40,934 nucleotides of DNA from Lysobacterales bacterium (GCA_020442635.1 JAGRJR010000024.1:1-40934), one strand, 5' to 3'. Shown: positions 32,192 through 40,934, numbered from the stretch's first letter. The notes: generated from the sequence alone by a model not told the origin. Numbers and translations are program-made.

Positions 32192-32386
32192 ATGAACAAG
32201 AACGAAAAAATCGTGTTGCAGTGTGCTGATTGTGATTTCAAATACAAAAAAACAATCAAATGGCTGGAAAACACACATTCATTCGTGTGTTGTCGCTGTG
32301 ATGCAGAGCTGGATATTGATGAAGTGATTAATGACATCATGTCCAGTGATGAGCCACAAGAAGTCTACACAATTTATCAGAAGTAA
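32192..32386 (+). CDS. Zinc-ribbon microprotein (64 aa)
   Basis: A small protein with C11-x2-C14 (LQCADCDFKYKK) and C33/C34-x-C36 (FVCCRCDAEL), the spacing of a zinc ribbon, followed by an acidic helix. The ATG lies 1 nt after the stop of the decarboxylase gene, so it is the last gene of the polyamine operon. I do not recognise a named family. A regulatory or chaperone-like role for a polyamine enzyme is only a guess from context. Confidence 0.7.
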   Translation: MNKNEKIVLQCADCDFKYKKTIKWLENTHSFVCCRCDAELDIDEVINDIMSSDEPQEVYTIYQK

Positions 32387-32417
32387 TACGCCGAGTTTTC
32401 ACAAACTTCCCATTTTA

Positions 32418-32444
32418 GTCATTCCCGCGCAGGCGGGAATCTCC
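32418..32444 (-). repeat. Dispersed palindromic repeat A, copy 3 (inverted)
   Basis: The core ATTCCCGCGCAGGCGGGAAT with GTC before and CTCC after is the reverse complement of copy 1. It faces copy 4 across 46 bp. Confidence 0.75.
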
Positions 32445-32490
32445 AAAGGGTAGATCCTCTCATAAGGGCTAAGAATACAGTTACTCTTCA

Positions 32491-32517
32491 GGAGACTCCC
32501 GCCTACGCGGGAGTGAC
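32491..32517 (+). repeat. Dispersed palindromic repeat A, copy 4
   Basis: The core ACTCCCGCCTACGCGGGAGT carries a T-to-C change in the left arm matched by A-to-G in the right arm, so the stem is kept. Flanks GGAG and GAC are as in copy 1. With copy 3 it forms an inverted pair. Confidence 0.75.
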
Positions 32518-32552
32518 TGTTTATTTTTAAGAAGGAACTGTTGTTTTTAAGG

Positions 32553-32558
32553 TATAAT
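32553..32558 (+). promoter_or_regulatory. Putative -10 element of the OPT transporter gene
   Basis: A perfect TATAAT lies 54 nt before the start codon; no good -35 is seen at 17 bp. A GGGTG-CTAT-CACCC hairpin (32572-32585) would lie in the 5' untranslated region. Confidence 0.35.
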
Positions 32559-32612
32559 TTTTGCCCATCGCGGGTGCTATCACCCTTATCACAACTAAAT
32601 TGGGAGTCCTAT

Positions 32613-34364
32613 ATGTCTGATCAGCAGGTTTCTGCAACAGGCCCGATTACACGTGGAGCGTATCCAGAACTGACACCGCATGCGGTTATTGTGGGTTATT
32701 TTCTGGGAGTGGTATTGGCCATTTCTATTGGCTATGCTTCGCTCAAACTCGGGTTTTCTATCGAAGGGTCTGAACTGGCCGCTATCTTAGGTTTTGGTAT
32801 TTTGCGTGGTTTACTGCGACGCCGATCCATTATCGAAAACAATGTCACACAAACCGTGGCCTCAGCCGTAAACGGTGCCTCATCGGGTATGATGTTTTCT
32901 GTACCGGCCATCTTTATTCTTGGCTACGGTACTGACTTTAATCCTTATGTTTTGACCTTCGGCGCGATCGCCGGTGCCTTTTTGGGTATTGCTTTCATTA
33001 TTCCATTGCGCAAACAAATGATTGATTATGAGCGCCTGACCTACCCTGGCGGTGTGGCAGTGGCCTCTATTTTGAAGTCTCCGGGTGCAGGTATCAGTAA
33101 AGCGATGTTATTGATTGGTGCGATGTTGGTTTCTGGCATTGTGCACTTTATTTCGATCTACTACGGGGTTGAGAATTGGCATTTGTTTAAACAATTAGGT
33201 TTACCTGAGTATTTAAACGGAACGTGGTCACTCTCACTCATGACCATTGGTGTAGCCTTTATTGCTGGACGCGGTGGCATAGCATTTATCATTGGAGGAT
33301 TTGTTTGTTACTGGATGATTGCACCTTTGTTAGACTTGACAGGTAATTTTCTTGTTGATCCTGTAACAAATGCCGAAATCACAAAACCATCCCAACTAAA
33401 AAATCTATTATTCCGCCCAACTGGAATTGGTATGTTGATTGGTGGCGCGATTGTGGGCGTAATCTATGCGTTACCATTAATTAAAACAGCGGTAAAATCC
33501 ATGCAATCTTCAGCCAAAACTGAAAGTGCCATGAGCAAAGATGAAATGCCAATCAAACTGCTCTATATTGCCATTATAGGTGCTGCTATATTGCTTGGCG
33601 TGATGGCCATTACTTCGGCTCAGGAAACTGGCATCATTCGTGGCTTATTAATGGCTGTTTTAGGTACTTTATGGATTTGGATGGCAGGTATTATTCTCTC
33701 TGAAGCCATTGGTCGAACCAATTGGTCGCCGCTTTCAGGCATGACTTTGATTGCCGTGACTTTACTGATCATGATCACCCAAACTTTTGGCGGCATGAGT
33801 ACACCACAAGCAATCGTGGCAGCTGTGACCGTTGGCGCTGCCACCTGTGTGGCCATGAGTCAAGCCACAGATCTGATGTTGGATTTAAAAACTGGTTACC
33901 TCGTTGGAGCAACGCCAAGGCAACAACAACTCGGTCAATTTATGGGAGCCTGGTTAGGACCCATTGTGATTATTATTCTTATTTTTGTTCTAAATGATGC
34001 CTATAAATTTGGTAGTGAACAATTGCCAGCTCCACAAGGAACTACACTTGCAGCAATGGTTGAAGGGGTTACTGGTGGTGATGTTCCAACACAGAAATAC
34101 ATTGCAGGCGCACTTCTGGGAGGCTTGTTATCAATCTTACAGGCGGGACTAGGTATCACTGTTGGCCTTGGCTTTTATCTTGGGTTTGAAACTGTGCTCA
34201 CTTATGCCATCGGCACTTTATTAAGGGAAATCATGGATCGAACCAAGGGCAAAAGCTGGTCTGAGTCTAAGGGTATTCCAATTGCTGCAGGCCTGATTGT
34301 CGGTGAAGCGTTGGTAGGCGTAGGTAAAGCTGTGTATATCATCTCAACAGGAGCAGGAGGTTAG
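32613..34364 (+). CDS. OPT-family oligopeptide transporter
   Basis: From ATG 32613 (GGGAG 8 nt upstream) the product has 583 residues with about fourteen hydrophobic segments. Typical OPT elements are PELTPHAVIVGYFLGVVLAI, SEGS-like SIEGSELAAILGFGILRG, ERLTYPGGVAVASILKS, and SQATDLMLDLKTGYLVGATP with RQQQLGQFMG. Prokaryotic OPT proteins import short peptides or metal-chelate complexes driven by protons. The longer frame from 32541 includes the promoter region and is rejected. It is followed after 1 nt by a small membrane protein gene. Confidence 0.93.
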   Translation: MSDQQVSATGPITRGAYPELTPHAVIVGYFLGVVLAISIGYASLKLGFSIEGSELAAILGFGILRGLLRRRSIIENNVTQTVASAVNGASSGMMFSVPAIFILGYGTDFNPYVLTFGAIAGAFLGIAFIIPLRKQMIDYERLTYPGGVAVASILKSPGAGISKAMLLIGAMLVSGIVHFISIYYGVENWHLFKQLGLPEYLNGTWSLSLMTIGVAFIAGRGGIAFIIGGFVCYWMIAPLLDLTGNFLVDPVTNAEITKPSQLKNLLFRPTGIGMLIGGAIVGVIYALPLIKTAVKSMQSSAKTESAMSKDEMPIKLLYIAIIGAAILLGVMAITSAQETGIIRGLLMAVLGTLWIWMAGIILSEAIGRTNWSPLSGMTLIAVTLLIMITQTFGGMSTPQAIVAAVTVGAATCVAMSQATDLMLDLKTGYLVGATPRQQQLGQFMGAWLGPIVIIILIFVLNDAYKFGSEQLPAPQGTTLAAMVEGVTGGDVPTQKYIAGALLGGLLSILQAGLGITVGLGFYLGFETVLTYAIGTLLREIMDRTKGKSWSESKGIPIAAGLIVGEALVGVGKAVYIISTGAGG

Positions 34365-34365
34365 T

Positions 34366-34905
34366 ATGAAATATTTAGTATTTTTATTTGTTGCTCTGGC
34401 TTTTTTTGGTGGCGCTTTTCTGACATCTTTAGACAAAGAACTTGTTAACTGGATGTATTTTCTACCCCTGATGTTACTTGGATTTGGTGCTGCTTTTATG
34501 TTCCGGAAACTATCTCATGCGGAAAACAAGCAAGGTCATGTGCTTCAAAACAACAAAAAAGTGTTGATTGAATCCTTAGGCAATATTCTGACTAACCTCG
34601 AAGCTCTGGACGGTAACAAAGAAAACATCCCTACTTATGAGATGCGCTTCGAAATTGACAAATTATTCCGAGAGGATTTGTTGAACTTTGCTGACGCCAG
34701 AGAAAGCATGAAACATATTTTTGGATTGCAGCATTACGCTGACATCATGTCGAGCTTTGCCGCTGGAGAACGTTACATCAATCGGGTGTGGTCAGCATCG
34801 ACCGATGGTTATATAGACGAAGTGATGATGTATGTGGAAAAATCTTTGTCACAATTCCAACACGCTAAGGAAGAATTTGACAAGGCTTTAGCCGAAGCCA
34901 GTTAA
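34366..34905 (+). CDS. Small membrane protein of unknown function coupled to OPT transporter
   Basis: The protein has 179 residues. Two membrane helices (YLVFLFVALAFFGGAFLTSL and WMYFLPLMLLGFGAAFMF) are followed by a soluble helical domain of about 130 residues (RFEIDKLFREDLLNFADARE, YADIMSSFAAGERYINRVWS). It starts 1 nt after the OPT stop, so it may be an accessory subunit. I do not recognise a family. A strong terminator follows. Confidence 0.75.
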   Translation: MKYLVFLFVALAFFGGAFLTSLDKELVNWMYFLPLMLLGFGAAFMFRKLSHAENKQGHVLQNNKKVLIESLGNILTNLEALDGNKENIPTYEMRFEIDKLFREDLLNFADARESMKHIFGLQHYADIMSSFAAGERYINRVWSASTDGYIDEVMMYVEKSLSQFQHAKEEFDKALAEAS

Positions 34906-34926
34906 TTCACAATTTTATGACTCGCC

Positions 34927-34951
34927 AAAGGGGCAATTCTGCCCCTTTTTT
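34927..34951 (+). terminator. Rho-independent terminator of the OPT operon
   Basis: AAAGGGGCA-ATTC-TGCCCC followed by six T. The 6-bp GC-rich stem extends with A-T pairs into the T-tract. The reverse strand also has a short T run, so it may serve the convergent HAD gene as well. Confidence 0.85.
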
Positions 34952-34967
34952 GTTCTTTCTATCTATT

Positions 34968-35648
34968 TCACAAGTGTCTCAGCAGCTCATCAAACACGCG
35001 TATTTCATGGTGGTGGTCGGTGTAGTCGTGGTCCTGTTGTCGGATGTTGAACCAGCAGGTTTGCATGCCAAATTGGGCTGCGCCTTGGATGTCTGCGCGG
35101 TAGTTATCACCCACCATTAAAACTTCTTTGGGGTTTGACCATTGCATCAAGTCACAGGCATGGGCAAAGATTTCTGGATCAGGCTTGCTCATGCCAACTT
35201 CCTCGGAGATGACCATCACTTTAAAATGGTGTTTGATGCTTGAGAGTGCAAAGCGGGTGTTTTGTACTTGAGAAAGTCCATTGGTGATGATGGCCATTTC
35301 ACAATGAGGTGCAAGTTCTTCCAAGGTGGGTTCAACGGTTGGTAACAACACCGGTTGATTGGCCAGCTCATTGAGGTATTGATGACTGAATGCATTAAAG
35401 TCAGCACGTTTACCTATAAATTCAAATAACTGTTCAGCGCGTTTTTGTTTGAGCTCCTTGATGGTAATAAGCTTGGCATCCAGTTGTTCCCATAGTGGCA
35501 CATTGATGCTGCGATAAAAATCAACCAAACCTTCAGGCACCGGCATTTTAAAGTGCTGCAACGTTTGGATCAGTGCATACTCCTCTGCGCGATCAAAGTC
35601 GAACAAAGTATTGTCCGCATCAAAAATCAACTTGGTGTATTTATACAT
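34968..35648 (-). CDS. yjjG: YjjG-type noncanonical pyrimidine nucleotidase (HAD family)
   Basis: A HAD phosphatase of 226 residues. Motif I is FDADNTLFDFDRAE (D10 nucleophile, D12 acid/base), motif II is AIITNGLSQVQNTRF, motif III K and motif IV are KPDPEIFAHACDLM and VLMVGDNYRADIQGA. The cap helices and the NGL-x3-Q-x2-R stretch are typical of YjjG, a 5'-nucleotidase that removes damaged or unusual pyrimidine nucleotides. It overlaps the upstream SDR gene by 8 nt. Confidence 0.88.
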   Translation of the reverse strand: MYKYTKLIFDADNTLFDFDRAEEYALIQTLQHFKMPVPEGLVDFYRSINVPLWEQLDAKLITIKELKQKRAEQLFEFIGKRADFNAFSHQYLNELANQPVLLPTVEPTLEELAPHCEMAIITNGLSQVQNTRFALSSIKHHFKVMVISEEVGMSKPDPEIFAHACDLMQWSNPKEVLMVGDNYRADIQGAAQFGMQTCWFNIRQQDHDYTDHHHEIRVFDELLRHL

Positions 35649-36624
35649 TCAAAATGCCACGCACTATCAAGTTTTGTTTAATGTCTTCCAAAGTGTCTTC
35701 AAACGGTCTGATTTGATAACCCAATTGATCTTGCGCTTTGAGGCTGGTGGTCTTGTATTGATGAGAGATCAGTTGTAAAGACTCTGCGGTTAAATCAGGT
35801 TCTTTGCCAGTCAGACTGGCCACCATTGATTTCACTTTGGCTGCGATTTTAATCAACAACATGGGTTTGTTTCGTAAGGTGACTTTTAAGTCAAAAGCAT
35901 CACTGACTTGTTCAATAAATTCTGAGAACGACAGGTTGTGTCCACCCAAAATATAATTCTCACCCACATGGCCTTTTTCAGCCGCCAGGATACAACCTCG
36001 AGCCACATCACGCACATCCACAAATGAACCCGCGCCGACCGGGACGGTGGGTAAATTATCATTGATCATCATCTTGAACAGACGAATCCAATTGTGCTGG
36101 TCATCTGGGCCAATGATGTGTGTCGGGTTGACCACCACCGCCTGTAATTGCTGTGCTTTGGCTTTGACCATGGCTTCTGCCTGACTTTTGGTTTTCACGT
36201 AATTGACCCAACTTTTTAAACCTTCTTGCTCCACACCTTCGTTTAAATTCATCATACCATGGTGATCAACACCGAAGGTGGCAATAGAAGAAACATGTAG
36301 CCAGGCCTTGGCCTGGTTCGCAATAGCGGCATTTATCAGATTTTCAGTTCCCTGAATATTGGTGCGGGTTTGCCTGGGGTTGTTTTTGTGCCAGGTGTTG
36401 GTATCAGCAGCCACATGAAAGATTTGATCGGTATTTTGAGGAATGGCATCGAGCAAGGATTGCTGATTCAATAAATCTGCTTGAACGTAGTTGACCCTTT
36501 CAAGGGCTTTTTCTGGTATGCTTCGGCACATGGCGGTGACATGCCAGCCGGCTTGAACCAACTGCTGACACAAGTGTCTTCCCAAAAACCCCGTTGCGCC
36601 GGTTACAAATGCGGTTTGTGTCAT
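35641..36624 (-). CDS. NAD(P)-dependent extended SDR (epimerase/dihydroflavonol-reductase-like)
   Basis: The protein has 327 residues. The Rossmann motif is VTGATGFLGRHL (8-19). FHVAADTNTW and HVSSIATFG precede the catalytic Y142-x3-K146 (NYVKTK), then VVNPTHIIGPDD and FVDVRDVARGCILAAEKG. This is the dihydroflavonol 4-reductase/3-beta-HSD-like branch. The substrate cannot be told. First gene of a two-gene operon with yjjG. Confidence 0.85.
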   Translation of the reverse strand: MTQTAFVTGATGFLGRHLCQQLVQAGWHVTAMCRSIPEKALERVNYVQADLLNQQSLLDAIPQNTDQIFHVAADTNTWHKNNPRQTRTNIQGTENLINAAIANQAKAWLHVSSIATFGVDHHGMMNLNEGVEQEGLKSWVNYVKTKSQAEAMVKAKAQQLQAVVVNPTHIIGPDDQHNWIRLFKMMINDNLPTVPVGAGSFVDVRDVARGCILAAEKGHVGENYILGGHNLSFSEFIEQVSDAFDLKVTLRNKPMLLIKIAAKVKSMVASLTGKEPDLTAESLQLISHQYKTTSLKAQDQLGYQIRPFEDTLEDIKQNLIVRGILNV

Positions 36625-36700
36625 TTTTTCATATTAATTTCAAACATAATGACAGTTTAATCGATAATAGAGACTAAGTACGCTAAATTCTGGAGAAAGC

Positions 36701-38044
36701 ATGGAAACAATGCCGAGCAAACGGCACATCACCCAAACCATCAAACTTTCATTACCCTTGATCATCAGTCAAATTGCTGTAGTGGCGATGACTTTTGTGG
36801 ATACCGTGATGGCTGGTCGTTTGGGTTCGGTCACGCTGGCTGCGGTGGCTGTGGGTAGCTCGTTATGGGCCACCGCCATCTTATTCCTGTTCGGCATATT
36901 GATGGCGATTCCACCCGTGATTTCGGAAATGCATGGTGCGGAAAAACACCATAAGATTGCGCCGTTTTTTAGACAAGCCTTGTGGTTGGCCTTTATTCTC
37001 GGTGTCATATTCACCGGTGTGCTATTGTTGCTTGAACCCTTATTTCAATTATTCAATACCCAGGCTGAGGTTATTCCAGAAGCCACGGGGTATTTGCGCG
37101 CTTTGGCCTGGGGTGTTTTGCCTTTATCTTTGTTTGTGACTTTTCGTTATTTAGCGGATGGCTTGTCCATCACCAAGACCACCATGTATGTGAGTTTCTT
37201 GGGTCTGGCTTTGAACATTCCATTGAACTATATTTTGATGTTTGGCAAATTGGGATTGCCAGCACTGGGAGCAAGGGGTTGTGGTTATGCCACTGCTATT
37301 GTGTTAATGGTACAGATGTTGAGTTACATTGTGATTGTGTTCAAGCACAAAATCATTCGGCGCTATGAAGTACTGAAACACTTTGAACGGCCTGATTGGA
37401 CAGAGATTATTCGCTTTTTCAAGTTAGGTTTCCCAATTGGAGTATCCATGTTTGCTGAAGTGGGGTTTTTCTCTGTTATCACTTTATTGGCTTCATCATT
37501 GGCCACCGAAACCGTGGCAGCTCATCAGATTGCTTTAAATTTTTCTTCCTTATTGTTTATGGTGCCTCTTGGTCTTTCCATGGGTATCACCATTCGAGTG
37601 GGAAATGCCGTAGGAAGAGCCAATCCAATAGACATCAAAAATGCCGGATTTATTGGCATTGGTATGGTGTTGTTCACCCAGCTGTTTTCAGGAACCATCA
37701 CCATTTTGTTTGCATCCCTGATTGTGTCTTTGTATACCAATGATGTCGCGGTTGGTGCGATTGCGGTTAGCCTGCTTTTTTATGCAGCCGTGTTTCAATT
37801 GTCCGATGGCATTCAGGTGGCTTCAGCCGGTGCTTTACGCGGTATCAAGGACATGAATTTCATCATGTTCAGTAATATTTTTTCTTTTTGGCTTTTGGGT
37901 TTTGTGGCGTCCTGGTATTTGTGTTTTGAGCTTGATATGGGTGCTGAGGGATTGTGGATTGGAATTATTGTTGGTTTGACTGCAGCGGCCATTTTAAACA
38001 CCAGTCGTTTTTATCTGAAAACCAAAGCCACATCAATCAGCTAA
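36701..38044 (+). CDS. MATE-family multidrug efflux transporter (NorM-like)
   Basis: An inner membrane protein of 447 residues with twelve helices in two halves. LSLPLIISQIAVVAMTFVDTVMAGRLG opens the first, LGFPIGVSMFAEVGFFSVITLLAS the second. RYLADGLSITKTTMYVSFLG and VASAGALRGIKDMN are the matching signature regions. NorM-type proteins export cationic drugs in exchange for Na+ or H+. GGAG lies 8 nt before the ATG. Single gene between the SDR gene (divergent) and nrdA. Confidence 0.93.
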   Translation: METMPSKRHITQTIKLSLPLIISQIAVVAMTFVDTVMAGRLGSVTLAAVAVGSSLWATAILFLFGILMAIPPVISEMHGAEKHHKIAPFFRQALWLAFILGVIFTGVLLLLEPLFQLFNTQAEVIPEATGYLRALAWGVLPLSLFVTFRYLADGLSITKTTMYVSFLGLALNIPLNYILMFGKLGLPALGARGCGYATAIVLMVQMLSYIVIVFKHKIIRRYEVLKHFERPDWTEIIRFFKLGFPIGVSMFAEVGFFSVITLLASSLATETVAAHQIALNFSSLLFMVPLGLSMGITIRVGNAVGRANPIDIKNAGFIGIGMVLFTQLFSGTITILFASLIVSLYTNDVAVGAIAVSLLFYAAVFQLSDGIQVASAGALRGIKDMNFIMFSNIFSFWLLGFVASWYLCFELDMGAEGLWIGIIVGLTAAAILNTSRFYLKTKATSIS

Positions 38045-38183
38045 TCAAGCATATTTGCGCTTTTTATCACAAAAATGTCATCTATTTATGCTTCAATTTA
38101 GGGTCGAACTTGCGGCAAAAAATGAGGAGAATTTGCTAAGTCATTGATATTTGGTTCCACAGAAAATTTAACAAATTTTATCC

Positions 38184-38213
38184 TTGCCCCTACCTGTTTT
38201 TGTGCGATATTAT
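38184..38213 (+). promoter_or_regulatory. Putative nrdA promoter
   Basis: TTGCCC and TATTAT are separated by 18 bp, about 98 nt before the start codon. I find no clear NrdR box or DnaA box pair. The rest of the 266-bp gap between the MATE gene and nrdA shows no other signal. Confidence 0.4.
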
Positions 38214-38310
38214 CAACCTGAAGAGAGAGTATTTTTTGGGTTAATCAGAGTTGAACTCAAGTCAGCCGAGCGCCCTTAATTTTTGCCAACTACAACTATC
38301 GACGAGTCAT

Positions 38311-40934
38311 ATGCAACATTCAGATCAGCAAGAAAGCCAATCGCGCGAAGTTCAGGGAACTGAACCTAAACTACCCAACAAAGAAAAAGCCCAAGCCAAC
38401 AGCCAAAGCCGTTTCAAAGTCATCAGGCGTAATGGCAAAGTCACCGATTTCGATCAGTCAAAAATCCAAGTGGCCATGACCAAGGCATTTCTGGCTGTAG
38501 AAGGTGGGCAAGCAGCAGCCTCTCGCCGGGTCAGGGAAACCGTCGAGAAACTGGGCGATCAGGTTTATATGGCCTTGTTCCGTCACATGCCTGAAGGTGG
38601 TACTGTCCACATTGAAGATATTCAGGATCAGGTTGAGTTGGCCATGATGCGAGCGGGTGAACACAAAGCCGCCAGAAATTACGTGCTGTATCGTGAAAAA
38701 CAAAATGAAAAAAGAGCGCGTGCCAAAGCCCGAGCAGACAAACATGAGGCCGTTGACACATCGCCCTCTGAAGTGCTCCATGTTATTGACGAACTTGGTA
38801 ACCGCAAACCGCTTGACCTCAATCGCATTGAAACCATCATTACTGAAGCGACCCGTGGCCTCAAAGGCGTGACCAAAGAGCTGATTATCAAAGATGTCCG
38901 CCGTAATTTGTTTGATGGCATGGCCGAAAAAGATGTCACCGCCTCTATCACCATGTCAGCGCGCGTGTTGATCGAAAAAGACCCGAATTACTCTCACGTG
39001 ACGGCTCGTTTATTGATGGATGGCATCCGCAATGAAGCCTTAAGTTTCATCTACGGTGAAAACAGGCAAGCCACCCAAAAAGACATGACCGAAATCTATC
39101 CGGATTATTTCGGCAAATACATCCAGCGTGGTGTTGAACTGAACCTGCTGGATTCTGAGCTATCTCGTTACGACCTGCCCAAGTTGGCAGCCGCCATCAA
39201 GCCAGAGCGTGACAAGAAGTTCACCTACCTCGGTTTACAAACTTTATACGACCGCTACTTCATTCACATGGGTAAAACCCGCATTGAATTACCACAAGCC
39301 TTCTTCATGCGTGTCTCCATGGGCTTGGCCATCAATGAAATCGATCGCGAAACGCGTGCCATTGAGTTTTATGAATTGTTGAGTTCATTTGACTTCATGA
39401 GTTCAACGCCTACCTTGTTCAACTCAGGTACTTTACGTCCACAATTGTCTTCATGTTACTTAACTACTGTGCCTGATGATTTGGATGGCATTTTCAGTGC
39501 GATTAAAGACGATGCCTTATTGTCTAAATATGCCGGCGGTTTGGGTAATGACTGGACCCGTGTACGTGGTCTGGGTTCTCACATCAAAGGCACCAATGGT
39601 GAATCACAAGGCGTGGTTCCATTTTTGAAAGTGGCCAATGACACCGCTGTTGCCGTTAACCAAGGTGGTAAACGCAAAGGCGCGATGTGTGCTTACTTAG
39701 AAACCTGGCACGTAGATATCGAAGAATTTTTAGAGCTGCGCAAAAATACTGGTGATGATCGTCGCCGTACCCATGACATGAACACCGCGAATTGGATTCC
39801 TGACTTGTTCATGGAGCGCGTGGCTCAGGAACAAACCTGGACCTTGTTCTCACCAGAAGAAGTGCCAGAATTGCATGAATTATACGGACAAGCCTTTAAG
39901 GAAAAATACGAGCAGTACGAGCAAATGGCTGCAGAAGGCAAAATCAAAAACAGCAAAGTGGTGAAAGCCAACGACCTGTGGAAGAAGATGTTGGGCATGT
40001 TATTTGAAACCGGTCATCCCTGGATTACCTTCAAAGACCCATGTAACATCCGTTCTCCACAAAGACATGCTGGTGTGGTCCACTCATCTAACCTGTGTAC
40101 CGAAATCACCCTGAATACTTCAGACGATGAAATCGCAGTATGTAACCTCGGTTCGGTGAATCTGCCACATCACATCAATGAAAACGGTATTGATCACAAG
40201 AAATTGGAAAAAACCATCACCACGGCGATGCGCATGTTGGATAACGTGATTGATTACAATTTCTACTCAGTGCCACAAGCCAGACGTTCAAACCTGAAAC
40301 ACCGTCCGGTTGGTTTGGGTCTGATGGGTTTTCAGGATGCTTTGTACACCCAGAACTTGGCTTATGCCAGTGAAGCGGCTGTGCAGTTTGCTGATGAAAC
40401 CATGGAAGCGGTTTCCTATTATGCGATTCAAGCCTCCAGTGATTTGGCTGATGAGCGTGGTACTTATCCATCTTACGAAGGTTCATTGTGGTCACAAGGC
40501 ATCTTGCCGATTGATTCAGTCGAAATGCTGAAGCAGGAACGTGGTCAATTCATTGATCAGGACCAAAGCAGCACCCTTGATTGGGATGCGTTGCGTGCCA
40601 AAGTCAAAGAGCAGGGCATGCGTAACTCAAACACCATGGCGATTGCGCCAACGGCGACCATTTCTAACATCTCTGGCGTGTCACAATCGGTTGAGCCGGT
40701 TTACCAGAACCTGTTTGTGAAATCGAACCTGTCTGGCGAATTCACCATCATCAATCCATACCTGGTTGAAGACTTAAAAGCTTTGGACTTGTGGGATGAT
40801 GTGATGGTTAACGACCTGAAATATTTCGATGGCAGCGTACAACCCATTGACCGTGTGCCCGATCATTTGAAAGCCAAGTATGCGACCGCATTTGAAGTGG
40901 ATTCCAGGTGGTTGGTTGAAGCAGCCTCAAGAAG
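38311..40934 (+). CDS. nrdA: Class Ia ribonucleoside-diphosphate reductase, alpha subunit (3' end outside the window)
   Basis: 874 codons are present. A polar N-terminal tail (1-32) precedes a first ATP-cone (FKVIRRNGKVTDFDQSKIQV, to about 125) and a second ATP-cone-like domain (EVLHVIDELGNRKPLDLNRI, to about 235), as in Pseudomonas NrdA; the first is expected to give dATP inhibition. The catalytic barrel shows LSSCYLTTVPDD, NLCTEITLNTSDDEIAVCNL (radical Cys, Glu and partner Cys) and PTATISNISGVSQSVEP. The C-terminal redox Cys lie beyond the edge. It makes deoxyribonucleotides together with NrdB, expected downstream. The start codon has only a weak GACGAG in front. Confidence 0.96.
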   Translation, partial: MQHSDQQESQSREVQGTEPKLPNKEKAQANSQSRFKVIRRNGKVTDFDQSKIQVAMTKAFLAVEGGQAAASRRVRETVEKLGDQVYMALFRHMPEGGTVHIEDIQDQVELAMMRAGEHKAARNYVLYREKQNEKRARAKARADKHEAVDTSPSEVLHVIDELGNRKPLDLNRIETIITEATRGLKGVTKELIIKDVRRNLFDGMAEKDVTASITMSARVLIEKDPNYSHVTARLLMDGIRNEALSFIYGENRQATQKDMTEIYPDYFGKYIQRGVELNLLDSELSRYDLPKLAAAIKPERDKKFTYLGLQTLYDRYFIHMGKTRIELPQAFFMRVSMGLAINEIDRETRAIEFYELLSSFDFMSSTPTLFNSGTLRPQLSSCYLTTVPDDLDGIFSAIKDDALLSKYAGGLGNDWTRVRGLGSHIKGTNGESQGVVPFLKVANDTAVAVNQGGKRKGAMCAYLETWHVDIEEFLELRKNTGDDRRRTHDMNTANWIPDLFMERVAQEQTWTLFSPEEVPELHELYGQAFKEKYEQYEQMAAEGKIKNSKVVKANDLWKKMLGMLFETGHPWITFKDPCNIRSPQRHAGVVHSSNLCTEITLNTSDDEIAVCNLGSVNLPHHINENGIDHKKLEKTITTAMRMLDNVIDYNFYSVPQARRSNLKHRPVGLGLMGFQDALYTQNLAYASEAAVQFADETMEAVSYYAIQASSDLADERGTYPSYEGSLWSQGILPIDSVEMLKQERGQFIDQDQSSTLDWDALRAKVKEQGMRNSNTMAIAPTATISNISGVSQSVEPVYQNLFVKSNLSGEFTIINPYLVEDLKALDLWDDVMVNDLKYFDGSVQPIDRVPDHLKAKYATAFEVDSRWLVEAASR

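Noticed and set aside
38045..38310. NrdR boxes or a riboswitch upstream of nrdA
   Set aside because: No pair of ACACTATATATAGTGT-like sites and no recognisable aptamer could be found; only a plausible sigma-70 promoter is visible.
38458..38954. Minus-strand open frames inside nrdA
   Set aside because: They are antisense shadows of the ATP-cone coding region.

Overview
The window looks like a chromosomal segment of a free-living, moderately AT-rich gammaproteobacterium. This rests on hemX-hemY, a Pseudomonas-like speD-speE-decarboxylase cluster, a class Ia NrdA with two ATP-cone-like domains, a TolA/TolB-derived protein, and classical SoxR and MarR regulation. A Marinicella-like lineage is possible from the style of the uncharacterised secreted proteins, but that is only an impression. 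I see no rRNA, tRNA, CRISPR array or transposase gene.

Left part (1-8240), accessory. A DUF1835 fragment is followed by two VOC-fold genes that diverge from soxR. The VOC promoter contains an almost canonical SoxR box inside a 19-bp spacer. A MarR regulator then diverges from two membrane-protein genes across two perfect 16-bp palindromes that overlap the promoter. Next comes a run of minus-strand unknowns (a membrane protein, DUF1444, a headless DUF2059 remnant, DUF695) that leads into a small chromosomal integron. The integron has intI on the plus strand and at least two gene cassettes on the minus strand, whose core sites match exactly at their boundaries. The attC after cassette 2 seems to have lost its right half, so the distal part of the array looks eroded.

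Middle (8285-24042). An arsenic operon arsR-arsC-acr3-arsH has a short palindromic repeat in each of its three gaps. It converges on a secreted unknown protein, followed by a hemX-hemY-ceramidase-like operon, a GFA protein, an unknown, and a gamma-glutamyltransferase divergent from hemL. hemL is followed by a DedA-PAP2-LssY-like membrane protein and an octaheme cytochrome c. Converging on these is a small protein that joins a TolB N-terminal-like domain to a TolA C-terminal-like domain.

Right part (24132-40934). A tightly packed five-gene cluster holds a signal-less substrate-binding-like protein and two tandem copies of a two-gene unit encoding membrane-anchored, cysteine-containing proteins. 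This is the least explained system in the window. Then come polyamine synthesis (speD, speE, a PLP fold-III decarboxylase, a zinc-ribbon microprotein) behind a long leader, an OPT-family transporter, a YjjG-like phosphatase with an SDR enzyme, a MATE transporter, and the 5' part of nrdA running off the window. Two families of short dispersed hairpin repeats recur, some with paired changes that preserve the stem.
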